Source: Stutzerimonas decontaminans
GTDB taxonomy: Bacteria; Pseudomonadota; Gammaproteobacteria; Pseudomonadales; Pseudomonadaceae
NCBI RefSeq assembly: GCF_000661915.1
Contig: NZ_CP007509.1
Span: 1,674,001 to 1,738,000, forward strand
DNA length: 64,000 nucleotides
Direction: 5' to 3'
Shown here: piece by piece, positions 16,946-26,891 of the stretch
Layout: each line of letters starts with the position of its first letter
Numbering within the stretch: the first letter of the stretch is position 1
The notes under the pieces: model-generated
Seen by the model: only the letters and a program-made list of their open reading frames with translations
What the model was told of the DNA's origin: nothing
Databases searched by the model: none
Program-made: the position numbers and the translations under genes

Positions 16946-17641
16946 ATGACCTGCCAGACTCCGATTATCGTAGCGCTCGATTTTCCATCCCGCGATGCCG
17001 CGTTGGCCTTGGCGCGCCAGCTCGATCCGCGGCTTTGCCGGGTCAAGGTCGGCAAGGAGTTGTTCACGCGTTGTGGTCCGGCGGTGGTCGAGGCATTGCA
17101 GGGAATGGGCTTCGAGGTGTTCCTCGATCTCAAGTTTCACGACATCCCCAACACCACCGCGATGGCGGTGAAGGCCGCTGCCGAGCTGGGTGTGTGGATG
17201 GTCAATGTGCACTGCTCCGGCGGGCTGCGGATGATGGCGGCGTGCCGTGAAACGCTTTCCGGTATGGCCGGACCCGCGCCGCTACTGATTGGCGTGACAG
17301 TGCTGACCAGCATGGAGCAGAACGATCTCGCCGGAATCGGTCTGGATATCACGCCGCAGGAGCAGGTGTTGCGGCTGGCCGGTCTGGCCGCGCAAGCCGG
17401 GCTGGATGGGTTGGTCTGTTCGGCGCAGGAGGCGGTGCCGCTCAAGGCGCAGTTCCCGACGCTGCAGCTGGTCACTCCGGGTATCCGCCCGGCCGGCAGT
17501 GCGCTGGACGACCAGCGCCGCATCCTGACTCCGGCCCAGGCCATGGCTGCGGGGTCCGATTATCTGGTGATCGGCCGGCCGATCGCGCAGGCAGCCGATC
17601 CGGCGCAAGCGCTGGCAGCTGTAGTGGCCGAGCTTGCTTGA
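16946..17641 (+). CDS. pyrF: Orotidine 5'-phosphate decarboxylase
   Basis: 231 residues. It catalyses the last step of UMP synthesis, decarboxylation of OMP, in the cytosol. The TIM-barrel signature is clear: [17 protein letters not shown] at the first strand, [10 protein letters not shown], and the catalytic DxKxxD segment [19 protein letters not shown] and DYLVIGRPI form the phosphate-binding end. It stands alone and is closed by a strong bidirectional terminator at 17644-17675. Confidence 0.96.
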   Translation: MTCQTPIIVALDFPSRDAALALARQLDPRLCRVKVGKELFTRCGPAVVEALQGMGFEVFLDLKFHDIPNTTAMAVKAAAELGVWMVNVHCSGGLRMMAACRETLSGMAGPAPLLIGVTVLTSMEQNDLAGIGLDITPQEQVLRLAGLAAQAGLDGLVCSAQEAVPLKAQFPTLQLVTPGIRPAGSALDDQRRILTPAQAMAAGSDYLVIGRPIAQAADPAQALAAVVAELA

Positions 17642-17643
17642 CG

Positions 17644-17675
17644 AAAAAAGGCTGGGCCTTGCGGCTCAGCCTTTG
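17644..17675. terminator. Bidirectional terminator between pyrF and the oxidoreductase gene
   Basis: AAAGGCTGGGCC-TTGC-GGCTCAGCCTTT, a 12-bp stem with one G-T pair. An A-run lies on the left and T residues on the right, between two convergent genes. Confidence 0.85.
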
Positions 17676-17692
17676 TTGAGTGGAAAAGGTGA

Positions 17693-18697
17693 TCAGCTGA
17701 CCTTGAGCACCAGCTTGCCGAAGTTGCCGCCGGTGAACAGCTTCATCAGCGTGTCGGGGAAGGTCTGCAATCCTTCGATGACGTCTTCCTTGCTCTTGAG
17801 TTGGCCGCTTGCGAGCCATTCCGCCATGTCGCGCATCGCTTCGGGATAGCGCGAAACATAGTCGGTCACCACCATGCCCTCCATCCGTGCGCGATTGACC
17901 AGCAGCGACAGGTAGTTGGATGGGCCTTTCACCGCTTCTTTGTTGTTGTACTGGCTGATGGCGCCGCAGATCACCACACGCGCGCCGACGCTGATGCGCT
18001 GCAGCACGGTATCCAAGATGTCGCCGCCGACGTTGTCGAAGTACACGTCCACGCCTTTCGGGCATTCGCGCTTCAAGCCAGCCGCCAGATCCTCGTTTTT
18101 GTAATCGATGGCACCGTCGAAGCCGAGCTTCTCGGTGAGGAAGCGGCATTTATCTGCGCCGCCGGCGATGCCCACCACGCGACAGCCTTTGATCTTGGCG
18201 ATCTGTCCGGCAATGCTGCCGACCGCACCGGCGGCGCCGGAAATCACCACGGTCTCGCCGGCCTTGGGCTGACCGACCGACAGCAGAGCGAAGTAGGCGG
18301 TCATGCCGGTCATGCCCAGTGCCGAGAGGTAGCGGGGCAGCGGCGCCTGCAGCGGGTCGACCTTGTAGAAGCCCCTCGGCTCGCCGAGGTAGTACGCCTG
18401 CACGCCCAGCGCACCGTTTACATAGTCGCCTTCCTTGTAGTCCGGATGCTGCGAGGCGATCACCTTGCCGACGCCGAGGGCGCGCATCACTTCGCCGATG
18501 CCCACCGGCGGAATGTAGGACTTGGCATCGTTCATCCAGCCGCGCATGGCCGGGTCGATGGACAGGTATTCGACCTTGACCAGAATCTGATTGGGGCCAG
18601 GCTCGCTCACCGGCTTCTCGACGTAGTCGAAGGTTTCCCGGGTCGGCGCACCGATCGGCCGCTGGGCTAGCAGGAATTGCTGGTTGAGCAGGGTCAT
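17693..18697 (-). CDS. NADP-dependent alkenal/one oxidoreductase (zinc-free MDR family, CurA-like)
   Basis: 334 residues. A medium-chain dehydrogenase/reductase without the structural or catalytic zinc cysteines, like leukotriene B4 dehydrogenase/CurA proteins that reduce activated C=C bonds with NADPH. Marks are YLSIDPAMRGWMNDAKSYIP, LGMTGMTAYFALLSVGQPKA, the dinucleotide motif VVISGAAGAVGSIAGQIAKI, and FDNVGGDILDTVLQRI. The start at 18697 matches the family N-terminus (MTLLNQQFLLAQRP), and GAGG lies 8 bases upstream. It is divergent from an SDR gene across a 218-base gap. The exact substrate is unknown. Confidence 0.88.
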   Translation of the reverse strand: MTLLNQQFLLAQRPIGAPTRETFDYVEKPVSEPGPNQILVKVEYLSIDPAMRGWMNDAKSYIPPVGIGEVMRALGVGKVIASQHPDYKEGDYVNGALGVQAYYLGEPRGFYKVDPLQAPLPRYLSALGMTGMTAYFALLSVGQPKAGETVVISGAAGAVGSIAGQIAKIKGCRVVGIAGGADKCRFLTEKLGFDGAIDYKNEDLAAGLKRECPKGVDVYFDNVGGDILDTVLQRISVGARVVICGAISQYNNKEAVKGPSNYLSLLVNRARMEGMVVTDYVSRYPEAMRDMAEWLASGQLKSKEDVIEGLQTFPDTLMKLFTGGNFGKLVLKVS

Positions 18698-18915
18698 GAA
18701 ATAAGCCTCGTGTTTGCGAAAGGTTTGGTTTAGCCCGGCCAGCGCGGCGCCGCAAGGTACGTCAGCAGGCTGGAATGAATGGGCATCCAGTTCGGTGATA
18801 TGACCCTGGCAGCAGTGAAATGCGCGAGCGCATGGCGGTATAAGTTCGACCGGGAAGCCTTGTGCGGTCATTTCGCGGGCATCAAGGTGAGACGAATTCT
18901 TCGGGAAGAACAATC

Positions 18916-19677
18916 ATGAGCATGACATTCTCCGGGCAGGTTGCCCTGGTTACCGGCGCAGCAGCAGGCATCGGTCGCGCCACGGCGCAGGCGTTCGCCG
19001 AGCAGGGCCTCAAGGTGGTGCTGGCCGACATCGACGAAGCGGGCATCTGCGATGGCGCAGAAAGCATTCGTGCTGCTGGCGGCCAGGCGATCGCCGTGCG
19101 CTGCGACGTGACGCGTGACGCGGAGGTCAAGGCGCTCATCGAGCAGACGCTGGGGCAATACGGGCGACTCGATTACGCATTCAACAACGCCGGCATCGAG
19201 ATCGAGCAGGGACGCCTGGCCGAAGGCAGCGAGGCGGAGTTCGATGCGATCATGGGCGTCAACGTCAAGGGCGTCTGGCTGTGCATGAAGCACCAACTGC
19301 CGGTCATGCTGGCGCAGGGCGGTGGCGCCATCGTCAATACCGCGTCGGTCGCGGGCCTGGGCGCCGCGCCGAAGATGAGCATCTATGCGGCATCCAAGCA
19401 TGCGGTGATCGGCCTGACCAAATCCGCGGCCATCGAGTACGCCAAGAAGCAGATCCGCGTGAATGCGGTATGTCCGGCGGTGATCGACACCGACATGTTC
19501 CGTCGCGCCTACGAGGCCGATCCGCGCAAGGCTGAGTTTGCCGCCGCAATGCACCCGGTCGGGCGCATCGGCAAGGTCGAGGAGATCGCAGCCGCGGTGT
19601 TGTACCTGTGCAGCGATGGTGCCGCGTTCACCACCGGCCAAGCGCTGGCGGTGGATGGTGGTGCGACGGCGGTCTAG
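18916..19677 (+). CDS. Short-chain dehydrogenase/reductase
   Basis: 253 residues, a classical SDR. The cofactor motif is TGAAAGIGRAT (about 13-23). It also has ADIDEA after strand 2 (an acidic residue favouring NAD over NADP), FNNAGIE, a catalytic serine in NTASV, YAASK (Tyr and Lys of the active site), and VCPAVIDTDMF. ATG 18916 is preferred, with GGGAAGAA just upstream; the next Met (18922) is also possible. The substrate cannot be named. The divergent oxidoreductase may share regulation. Confidence 0.9.
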   Translation: MSMTFSGQVALVTGAAAGIGRATAQAFAEQGLKVVLADIDEAGICDGAESIRAAGGQAIAVRCDVTRDAEVKALIEQTLGQYGRLDYAFNNAGIEIEQGRLAEGSEAEFDAIMGVNVKGVWLCMKHQLPVMLAQGGGAIVNTASVAGLGAAPKMSIYAASKHAVIGLTKSAAIEYAKKQIRVNAVCPAVIDTDMFRRAYEADPRKAEFAAAMHPVGRIGKVEEIAAAVLYLCSDGAAFTTGQALAVDGGATAV

Positions 19678-19683
19678 CGAGTC

Positions 19684-19708
19684 TGCCCGGCGCTCTCTGG
19701 GCCGGGCA
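19684..19708. terminator. Probable terminator between the SDR gene and benE
   Basis: TGCCCGGC / GCCGGGCA, a perfect 8-bp stem with a 9-base loop, lies between convergent genes. It is followed by ACACTTTT on the plus strand. The T-run is short and displaced, so efficiency is uncertain. Confidence 0.55.
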
Positions 19709-19725
19709 ACACTTTTGACGCGGGC

Positions 19726-20913
19726 CTAGCTGCGGCGGCCCAGAATCACCAGCGTCAACACCCCCGCAATCAGCCCCCATAGCGCGGCGCCTATTCCGAA
19801 CAGTGTCAGCCCCGACGCCGTCACCATAAAGGTGATCAGCGCCGCCTCGCGCTCGTTGGGCTGCTGCATGGCTTGGGTCAGCCCCGAGCCGATCGAGCCG
19901 AGCAGCGCCAGCGCGGCGACCGACAACACCAGTGCCGCCGGAAAGGCGGCGAACAAAGCCGCCAGGGTTGCGCCGAAGATCCCCGCGATTCCGTAGAACA
20001 CGCCGCACCAGGCAGCCGCCGTATAGCGTTTGTTCGGATCGGGGTGGGCTTCGGGGCCTGCGCAGATCGCCATGGTGATCGCCGCCAGGTGGATGCCATG
20101 GGAGCCGAATGGCGCCAGCAACACCGAGGCGATGCCGGTGGTCGAGATCAGTGGCGAAGCCGGCACCTGATAGCCCTCGGCACGCAGCACGGCCAGGCCC
20201 GGCATGTTCTGCGACGCCATGGCGATGACGAACAGCGGTATGCCGATGCTGAAGATCGCGGCGAGGGAAAACGCCGGCGTGGTCCATACCGGCACCGCGA
20301 CCTGCAGGCTGAAACGCTGGAAGTCCAACAGGCCGAAGACTCCAGCGATCAAGCAGCCGACCAGCAGGGCGGCGAGCACGGCGTAGCGTGGTTGCAAGCG
20401 TTTGGCCAGCAGATAGCTGAAGAACATGCTAAGCACCAGCAGCGGCTGAACCTCGACAGCACGGAAAATCTCGCTGCCGATATTGAACAGCACGCCCGCC
20501 AGCAGTGCCGCTGCCAGCGATGCCGGGACTCGCCGCATCAGCCGTTCAAAGCTGCCGGTAATGCCACACAGGGCAATCAGCGCCGAGGCGAAGATGAACG
20601 CGCCGATGGCTTCTGCGTACGGCACGCCGGGCAGGCTGGTGATCAACAGGGCGGCGCCCGGCGTCGACCAGGCAACCACCACCGGCGTGCGATAGCGCAG
20701 CGACAGACCGATGCTGCAGATCGCCATGCCGATCGATAGCGCCCAGATCCATGAGGATATCTGCGCCGCGCTCAGGCCTGCGGCTTGGCCGGCCTGGAAC
20801 ATCAGCACCAGCGAACTGGTATAGCCGGTGAGCATGGCGATGAAACCGGCCACGACGGTAGAAGGCGAGCTGTCGCTCAGGGGGTGCAAGGCGGTGCGGC
20901 TGATCTGGTTCAT
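19726..20913 (-). CDS. benE: BenE-family benzoate/H+ symporter
   Basis: 395 residues with about 11-12 hydrophobic segments. Family features are AGFIAMLTGYTSSLVLMFQA near the N-terminus, VVVAWSTPGAALL, IPLFVIAMASQNMPGLAVLR and LLAPFGSHGIHLAAITMAIC, all typical of BenE transporters. By family it imports aromatic acids such as benzoate with protons across the inner membrane. No ben or cat catabolic genes are adjacent, so the true substrate is less certain. It is divergent from the flagellar locus. Confidence 0.85.
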   Translation of the reverse strand: MNQISRTALHPLSDSSPSTVVAGFIAMLTGYTSSLVLMFQAGQAAGLSAAQISSWIWALSIGMAICSIGLSLRYRTPVVVAWSTPGAALLITSLPGVPYAEAIGAFIFASALIALCGITGSFERLMRRVPASLAAALLAGVLFNIGSEIFRAVEVQPLLVLSMFFSYLLAKRLQPRYAVLAALLVGCLIAGVFGLLDFQRFSLQVAVPVWTTPAFSLAAIFSIGIPLFVIAMASQNMPGLAVLRAEGYQVPASPLISTTGIASVLLAPFGSHGIHLAAITMAICAGPEAHPDPNKRYTAAAWCGVFYGIAGIFGATLAALFAAFPAALVLSVAALALLGSIGSGLTQAMQQPNEREAALITFMVTASGLTLFGIGAALWGLIAGVLTLVILGRRS

Positions 20914-21082
20914 TCTGTGTTTCTACTTATATGAGGGCGCGGCGGCGCGCTAGAGCGCACCTATCCTACAAGCCTATGGGCCCCGCACGGGAAGCGTCGC
21001 GGTACAGCGGCGAGTGCATTGGGCGTAACAGTCGTCAGTCCGAGTGCAGGTCATCGCCGCGCCTGTGCGACGCGGCTCGATC

Positions 21083-21098
21083 TGGCACCCTTGTTGCT
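21083..21098 (+). promoter_or_regulatory. Sigma-54 promoter of fliE operon
   Basis: TGGCAC-C-CTTG-TTGCT fits the -24/-12 consensus TGGCACG-N4-TTGCW with correct spacing. It lies 57 bases before fliE. In Pseudomonas this operon is activated by FleR or FleQ with RpoN. Confidence 0.85.
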
Positions 21099-21154
21099 AT
21101 CTACTCCATGCCTGCCGCGATGCGTCAAAAAAACCGCGGCTGTTGGAGGGTTAG

Positions 21155-21484
21155 ATGAGTCAGGGTGTTCAATTCAATCGCTTGATGCTGGAAATGCGGG
21201 CCATGCAGACCGATGCAATGGCGCGCAGCAAGCCGGAGGTCAAGACCCAGGAGGTCGGCGCTCCGAGCTTCTCCGACATGCTTGGCCAGGCGGTGAACAA
21301 GGTGCACGAAACCCAGCAGGTTTCGAGCCAGCTGTCGTCTGCCTTCGAAATGGGGCAGGGCGGTGTTGACCTGACCGAAGTGATGATCGCCTCGCAGAAG
21401 GCCAGCGTTTCTTTTCAGGCCATGACCCAGGTGCGTAACAAGCTGGTTCAGGCTTACCAAGACATCATGCAGATGCCGGTTTGA
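21155..21484 (+). CDS. fliE: Flagellar hook-basal body junction protein FliE
   Basis: 109 residues, normal for FliE, the adaptor joining the MS ring to the proximal rod. [40 protein letters not shown] and [18 protein letters not shown] are conserved family segments. It is first in the fliEFGHIJ operon, 13 bases before fliF, behind the sigma-54 promoter at 21083-21098. GGAGG lies upstream of the ATG at 21155. It is exported by the flagellar type III system without a cleaved signal. Confidence 0.95.
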   Translation: MSQGVQFNRLMLEMRAMQTDAMARSKPEVKTQEVGAPSFSDMLGQAVNKVHETQQVSSQLSSAFEMGQGGVDLTEVMIASQKASVSFQAMTQVRNKLVQAYQDIMQMPV

Positions 21485-21497
21485 GGCGGATTGAATC

Positions 21498-23282
21498 ATG
21501 GCTGAAGCGTTGAGCAACGTTCCGGTGCCGGCTACCGTCGAGGGCGTCAAGAAGCCCCTGCTGGGCTTGTCCTTCCTGGAAAACCTTTCGGATATGTCCA
21601 TGCTGCGGCAGGTCGGCCTGTTGGTCGGTCTGGCGGCGAGTGTGGCGATCGGTTTTGCTGTGGTGCTCTGGTCGCAGCAGCCCGACTATCGCCCGCTGCT
21701 TGGCAGCCTGGCCGGGATGGATGCCAACCAGGTAATGGAAACCCTGGCCGCCGCGGATATCGCCTATACCGTCGAGCCCAATTCCGGCGCGTTGCTGGTC
21801 AAAGCCAATGATCTGGCGCGTGCCCGCCTCAAACTCGCCAGTGCCGGTGTTGCGCCGGCCGACAGCAATATCGGTTTCGAGATTCTCGACAAGGATCAGG
21901 GCCTCGGCACCAGCCAATTCATGGAGGCGACTCGCTATCGTCGCGGCCTCGAAGGCGAGCTGGGTCGTACTATCTCCAGCCTGAACAACGTCAAGGGTGC
22001 CCGGGTGCACCTGGCCATTCCGAAAAGCTCCGTGTTCGTCCGCGACGAGCGCAAGCCTAGCGCCTCAGTCCTGGTGGAGCTGTATCCGGGCCGCGCGCTG
22101 GAGCCGAGCCAAGTGATGGCGATCATCAATCTGGTCGCGACCAGCGTGCCGGAGCTGAACAAGTCGCAGATCACCGTGGTGGACCAGAAAGGCACCCTGC
22201 TGTCCGACCAGCAAGAGCTGACCGAGCTGAGCATGGCCGGCAAACAGTTCGACTACAGCCGCCGCATGGAGAGCCTTTACACCCAGCGCGTACACAACAT
22301 CCTGCAACCGGTACTGGGTAGCGGTCGCTACAAGGCGGAAGTATCGGCAGATGTTGATTTCAGCGCGGTTGAGTCCACCTCGGAAACCTTCAATCCAGAT
22401 CAGCCGGCGCTGCGCAGCGAGCAGAGCGTCAATGAACAGCGCCAGAGCAGCCTGCCGCCCCAAGGCGTACCGGGCGCCCTGAGCAACCAGCCACCTGGGC
22501 CGGCTGCTGCGCCTGAGCAGGCCAATCAGGCCGCCGCTGCCGCTGGCGCCGTGGCTCCCGGCCAGCCGCTGCTCGATGCCAATGGCCAACAGATCATGGA
22601 TCCGGTAACCGGCCAGCCGATGCTCGCGCCTTTCCCGGCCGACAAGCGCGAACAGGCCACGCGCAATTATGAGCTCGACCGTTCCATCAGCTATACCAAG
22701 CAACAGCACGGCCGCCTGCGTCGCTTGTCGGTAGCCGTCGTGGTGGACGATCAGATGTCGATCAACGCCGCCGGTGAGATGGTCCGCGTGCCATGGACTG
22801 CCGACGATCTGGCGCGCTTTACCCGTCTGGTGCAGGACTCCGTGGGCTTCGATGCAAGCCGCGGCGACAGCGTCAGCGTGATCAACACGGCATTCGTGGC
22901 CGACAGTTTTGGCGAAACCTTCGAAGAGATTCCGTTCTATTCGCAACCCTGGTTCTGGGACATCGTCAAGCAGGTGCTCGGCGTGCTGTTCATCCTGGTG
23001 CTGGTGTTCGGTGTTCTGCGTCCGGTGCTCAAGAGCCTGACCAACCCCACCAGTGGCAAGGAGCTGCAAGTCGCCAATGGTCCGGGTGATCTGGGCGACG
23101 AGGAAGGCCTGGAGTCGGGCCTGTCGAATGACCGGGTCAGCCTGAGTGGCCCGCAGAACATCCTGTTGCCAAGCCCCAGCGAGGGATATGAAGCCCAGCT
23201 GAACGCGATCAAGAACCTGGTGGCCGATGACCCGGGACGGGTAGCCCAGGTGGTGAAAGAGTGGATCAACGCCGATGAGTGA
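21498..23282 (+). CDS. fliF: Flagellar MS-ring protein FliF
   Basis: 594 residues. It forms the membrane ring on which the flagellum assembles. N-terminal TM helix at about 35-58 (MLRQVGLLVGLAASVAIGFA), periplasmic ring-building domains (ARLKLASAGVAPADSNIGFE, ARVHLAIPKSSVFVRDERKP), a Pro/Ala/Gln-rich insert at about 310-375, and a second TM at about 487-510 (VLGVLFILVLVFGVLRPVLK). The cytoplasmic C-terminus, which binds FliG, ends VKEWINADE. It overlaps fliG by 8 bases, so translation is coupled. Confidence 0.96.
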   Translation: MAEALSNVPVPATVEGVKKPLLGLSFLENLSDMSMLRQVGLLVGLAASVAIGFAVVLWSQQPDYRPLLGSLAGMDANQVMETLAAADIAYTVEPNSGALLVKANDLARARLKLASAGVAPADSNIGFEILDKDQGLGTSQFMEATRYRRGLEGELGRTISSLNNVKGARVHLAIPKSSVFVRDERKPSASVLVELYPGRALEPSQVMAIINLVATSVPELNKSQITVVDQKGTLLSDQQELTELSMAGKQFDYSRRMESLYTQRVHNILQPVLGSGRYKAEVSADVDFSAVESTSETFNPDQPALRSEQSVNEQRQSSLPPQGVPGALSNQPPGPAAAPEQANQAAAAAGAVAPGQPLLDANGQQIMDPVTGQPMLAPFPADKREQATRNYELDRSISYTKQQHGRLRRLSVAVVVDDQMSINAAGEMVRVPWTADDLARFTRLVQDSVGFDASRGDSVSVINTAFVADSFGETFEEIPFYSQPWFWDIVKQVLGVLFILVLVFGVLRPVLKSLTNPTSGKELQVANGPGDLGDEEGLESGLSNDRVSLSGPQNILLPSPSEGYEAQLNAIKNLVADDPGRVAQVVKEWINADE

Positions 23283-24291
23283 CAATCGAGTTCAAGCCAA
23301 GCTCAACAAGGTCGACAAGGCCGCCATTCTACTGCTCTCGCTGGGTGAAACCGATGCCGCGCAGGTTCTGCGCCATCTCGGTCCGAAGGAGGTGCAGCGG
23401 GTCGGTACTGCCATGGCACAAATGCGCAATGTGCAGAAAGTCCAGATCGAACAGGTGATGAGCGAATTCGTCGAGATCGTCGGTGATCAGACCAGTCTGG
23501 GTGTGGGCTCCGATGGCTACATCCGCAAGATGCTCACCCAGGCACTGGGCGAGGATAAAGCTGGTGGGCTCATCGACCGTATCCTGCTGGGCGGCAATAC
23601 CAGTGGTCTGGATAGCCTCAAGTGGATGGAGCCGCGTGCAGTGGCCGACGTGATCCGCTACGAGCACCCGCAGATCCAGGCCATCGTGGTGGCCTATCTC
23701 GATCCGGATCAGGCCGGCGAAGTGCTCTCGCACTTCGACCACAAGGTGCGACTGGATATCGTGTTGCGCGTTTCCTCGCTCAATACCGTGCAGCCGGCTG
23801 CGCTGAAGGAATTGAACCTGATATTGGAAAAGCAGTTCTCCGGCAGTACCAACACCAGCCGGGCCAGCCTGGGTGGCGTGAAGCGTGCCGCAGACATAAT
23901 GAACTATCTGGACAGCTCCATCGAAGGCCAGCTGATGGACGCCATTCGCGACGTGGACGAGGATCTGTCCAGCCAGATCGAGGACCTCATGTTCGTCTTC
24001 GACAACCTCGCCGAAGTCGACGACCGTGGCATCCAGGTGCTGCTGCGTGAGGTATCCTCCGATGTGCTGGTGATGGCGCTCAAGGGCGCCGACGACGGCA
24101 TCAAAGAGAAGGTCTTCAAGAACATGTCCAAACGCGCCGGCGAACTGTTGCGCGATGATCTGGAAGCCAAGGGTCCGGTGCGCGTCAGCGATGTCGAAAA
24201 CGCGCAGAAGGAAATCCTTACCATTGCTCGCCGCATGGCCGAGGCCGGAGAAATCGTTCTGGGCTCCAAGGGCGGCGAGGAAATGATCTAA
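23275..24291 (+). CDS. fliG: Flagellar motor switch protein FliG
   Basis: 338 residues, full length. It couples the MS ring to torque generation and direction switching. N domain DKAAILLLSLGETDAAQVLR, middle-domain motif EHPQIQAIVVAYLDPDQAGE (the EHPQ patch that contacts FliM), and a C-terminal domain with the charged torque helix DLMFVFDNLAEVDDRGIQVL, which carries the residues interacting with the stators. It starts inside the end of fliF and is followed by fliH. Confidence 0.96.
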   Translation: MSDNRVQAKLNKVDKAAILLLSLGETDAAQVLRHLGPKEVQRVGTAMAQMRNVQKVQIEQVMSEFVEIVGDQTSLGVGSDGYIRKMLTQALGEDKAGGLIDRILLGGNTSGLDSLKWMEPRAVADVIRYEHPQIQAIVVAYLDPDQAGEVLSHFDHKVRLDIVLRVSSLNTVQPAALKELNLILEKQFSGSTNTSRASLGGVKRAADIMNYLDSSIEGQLMDAIRDVDEDLSSQIEDLMFVFDNLAEVDDRGIQVLLREVSSDVLVMALKGADDGIKEKVFKNMSKRAGELLRDDLEAKGPVRVSDVENAQKEILTIARRMAEAGEIVLGSKGGEEMI

Positions 24292-24310
24292 GCAGGTACG
24301 AATCCCTCAC

Positions 24311-25087
24311 ATGGCCAAGGACAACCCCAGCGACGTCATTCGTGCGAAAGATGTCAGCCTGTTCGATCGCTGGTCTTTGCCCAGTTTCGATCCGCAAGGT
24401 GAGGAACAGGTGGTGCCTGCGGTTCAGGCCGTGGAGGAACCTGTTGAAGAGTTGGCGCGTAGCGAAGACGTGCCGGTCGAGGAAGTCAAACCGCTGACGC
24501 TCGACGAGCTCGAAGCGATCCGCCAGCAGGCCTACAACGAAGGTTTTGCTACTGGAGAGAAAGACGGCTTTCACGCCGGGCAGCTCAAGGCGCGGCAGGA
24601 AGCCGATGCGGCGCTGGCGCCACGGGTGGAGAGCCTGGAACGGCTGATGGAGCAGTTACTCGATCCGATCGCCGATCAGGATCGTAATCTAGAGCACGCC
24701 ATGGCCACCCTGGTCAGCCATATGGCGCGCGAGGTGATTCAGCGCGATCTGTTGATCGATTCCAGCCAGATTCGCCAGGTATTGCGCGAAGCGCTGAAGC
24801 TGTTGCCCATGGGCGCCAACAACGTGCGCATTCATGTCAATCCGCAGGATTTCGAGCTGATCAAGGCGCTGCGTGAGCGGCACGAGGAAACCTGGCGAAT
24901 TCTCGAGGACAGTAGCCTGCTGCCTGGCGGCTGCCATATCGAAACCGAACACAGCCGAATCGATGCCAGCATCGAGACGCGCCTCACCCAGGCCATCAAG
25001 CAACTGTTCGAACAGCAGCGGGAGAACGCTACCCGTCCTCCTGCGGCGGATCTGACCATCGAACTGGACGTGCCCGATGCGCCTTGA
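24311..25087 (+). CDS. fliH: Flagellar export apparatus regulator FliH
   Basis: 258 residues. FliH binds and regulates the export ATPase FliI. The N-terminal third is acidic and variable. Residues about 70-115 carry the glycine-repeat helix typical of FliH ([20 protein letters not shown]). The C-terminal FliI-binding domain includes [20 protein letters not shown] and [20 protein letters not shown]. It overlaps fliI by 11 bases, consistent with stoichiometric co-translation of the FliH2-FliI complex. Confidence 0.94.
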   Translation: MAKDNPSDVIRAKDVSLFDRWSLPSFDPQGEEQVVPAVQAVEEPVEELARSEDVPVEEVKPLTLDELEAIRQQAYNEGFATGEKDGFHAGQLKARQEADAALAPRVESLERLMEQLLDPIADQDRNLEHAMATLVSHMAREVIQRDLLIDSSQIRQVLREALKLLPMGANNVRIHVNPQDFELIKALRERHEETWRILEDSSLLPGGCHIETEHSRIDASIETRLTQAIKQLFEQQRENATRPPAADLTIELDVPDAP

Positions 25088-26435
25088 GCGAGTCAGTTTC
25101 GCCAAGCGTTTCGAAGCCTACAGCGAAGCGATCAAGCTGCCCGGCCAGCCGATGCTGGAGGGGCGCCTGCTACGTATGGTCGGCCTGACGCTGGAGGCGG
25201 AGGGCCTGCGCGCAGCGGTCGGCAGTCGCTGCCTGGTGATCAACGACGATAGCTATCACCCCACCGAGGTCGAGGCCGAGGTGATGGGCTTTTCCAGCGG
25301 CAAGTTGTACCTGATGCCGGTCGGCAGTCTTGCTGGTATCGCGCCTGGCGCGCGGGTCGTGCCGTTGGTAAATACCGGACGGTTGCCCATGGGCATGTCC
25401 ATGCTAGGCCGTGTGCTCGATGGGGCAGGGCGTGCGCTGGACGGCAAGGGCGGCATGAGGGCCGAGGACTGGGTGCCGATGGACGGCCCGGTGATCAACC
25501 CGCTCAAGCGCCATCCGATCAGCGAGCCGCTGGACGTCGGTATCCGCAGCATCAACGGCTTGCTCACCGTCGGGCGTGGCCAGCGTCTAGGTCTGTTCGC
25601 CGGCACAGGCGTCGGCAAGTCGGTACTGCTGGGCATGATGACCCGCTTCACCGAGGCCGACATCATCGTGGTCGGGTTGATCGGCGAGCGTGGCCGCGAG
25701 GTCAAGGAGTTCATCGAGAACATCCTCGGCGAGGAGAGCATCAAGCGTTCGGTAGTCGTCGCATCGCCTGCCGACGAAGCGCCGCTGATGCGCCTGCGTG
25801 CCGCGCAGTATTGCACCCGTATCGCGGAATACTTCCGCGACAAGGGCAAGAACGTGCTGCTGCTGATGGATTCGTTGACCCGCTACGCCCAAGCCCAGCG
25901 CGAGATCGCCCTGGCCATCGGCGAGCCGCCGGCGACCAAGGGCTACCCGCCATCGGTATTCGCCAAGCTGCCCAGCCTGGTCGAACGCGCCGGCAATGCC
26001 GAACAGGGTGGTGGTTCCATCACCGCGTTCTATACCGTGTTGTCGGAAGGTGATGACCAGCAGGACCCAATCGCGGATGCCGCTCGTGGCGTGCTCGACG
26101 GGCACATCGTGCTGTCGCGTCGGCTGGCCGAGGAAGGCCACTACCCGGCGATCGACATCGAGGCCTCCATCAGCCGGGTCATGCCGCAGGTGGTAAGCGC
26201 CGATCATGTCAGGGCCTCGCAACGCTTCAAGCAGCTGTGGTCGCGCTATCAGCAGAGCCGCGATCTGATCAGCGTCGGCGCCTACGTGCCGGGTGGCGAC
26301 CCGGAAACCGACTTGGCCATCGCCCGGCAGGCGGAGATGGTCCGCTACCTGCGCCAGGGGCTAGATGAAAGCGAGGACCTCAACCAGAGTGCCGCGCAGC
26401 TGGCTGCGGTTTTCAGTCCTCGGCAAGCGGGCTAA
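25077..26435 (+). CDS. fliI: Flagellum-specific export ATPase FliI
   Basis: 452 residues. Cytosolic ATPase of the flagellar type III exporter, related to F1 beta. Walker A is GTGVGKS (in [16 protein letters not shown]). [16 protein letters not shown], Walker [21 protein letters not shown] and the signature [19 protein letters not shown] follow. All catalytic elements are intact. The start lies within the last codons of fliH, and fliJ follows after 3 bases. Confidence 0.97.
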   Translation: MRLERVSFAKRFEAYSEAIKLPGQPMLEGRLLRMVGLTLEAEGLRAAVGSRCLVINDDSYHPTEVEAEVMGFSSGKLYLMPVGSLAGIAPGARVVPLVNTGRLPMGMSMLGRVLDGAGRALDGKGGMRAEDWVPMDGPVINPLKRHPISEPLDVGIRSINGLLTVGRGQRLGLFAGTGVGKSVLLGMMTRFTEADIIVVGLIGERGREVKEFIENILGEESIKRSVVVASPADEAPLMRLRAAQYCTRIAEYFRDKGKNVLLLMDSLTRYAQAQREIALAIGEPPATKGYPPSVFAKLPSLVERAGNAEQGGGSITAFYTVLSEGDDQQDPIADAARGVLDGHIVLSRRLAEEGHYPAIDIEASISRVMPQVVSADHVRASQRFKQLWSRYQQSRDLISVGAYVPGGDPETDLAIARQAEMVRYLRQGLDESEDLNQSAAQLAAVFSPRQAG

Positions 26436-26438
26436 CCG

Positions 26439-26891
26439 ATGGCGGCCAGTCGAGCGGCGCGCCTGGCGCCGGTCATCGAAATGGCCGAGCGTGCCGAACG
26501 TGATGCCGCACGGCTGCTCGGGCAGGCCCAGACGCAGCTGACGCAGGCCGAAACCAAGCTCGCCGAACTCGAGCAGTATTTCGGTGATTATCAGCAGCAA
26601 TGGATGCAGCAGGGCAGCCAGGGCGTTTCCGGGCAGTGGCTGATGAACTATCAGCGCTTTCTGTCCCAGCTGGAATCGGCTATCGGCCAGCAGCAGCGCA
26701 GCGTCAACTGGTATCGCGACAATTTGCTCAAGCTGCGCCAGCAATGGCATCAAAAGCATGCGCGAGTGGAAGGGTTGAGCAAGCTGATCGAAAGTTATCA
26801 GCGCGAGGCTCGCATCGCCGCGGACAAGCGTGAACAGAAGCTGCTCGACGAATTTGCTCAGCGATTGGCCGGCCGTGCTCGTGATCGATGA
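26439..26891 (+). CDS. fliJ: Flagellar export protein FliJ
   Basis: 150 residues, almost entirely coiled-coil, as expected of FliJ. FliJ fits into the FliI hexamer and escorts chaperones to the export gate. Visible are ERDAARLLGQAQTQLTQAET and QLESAIGQQQRSVNWYRDNL, with a basic C-terminal half. It is the last gene of the fliEFGHIJ run. A 248-base gap follows before the next gene; it holds no clear terminator or promoter. Confidence 0.93.
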   Translation: MAASRAARLAPVIEMAERAERDAARLLGQAQTQLTQAETKLAELEQYFGDYQQQWMQQGSQGVSGQWLMNYQRFLSQLESAIGQQQRSVNWYRDNLLKLRQQWHQKHARVEGLSKLIESYQREARIAADKREQKLLDEFAQRLAGRARDR

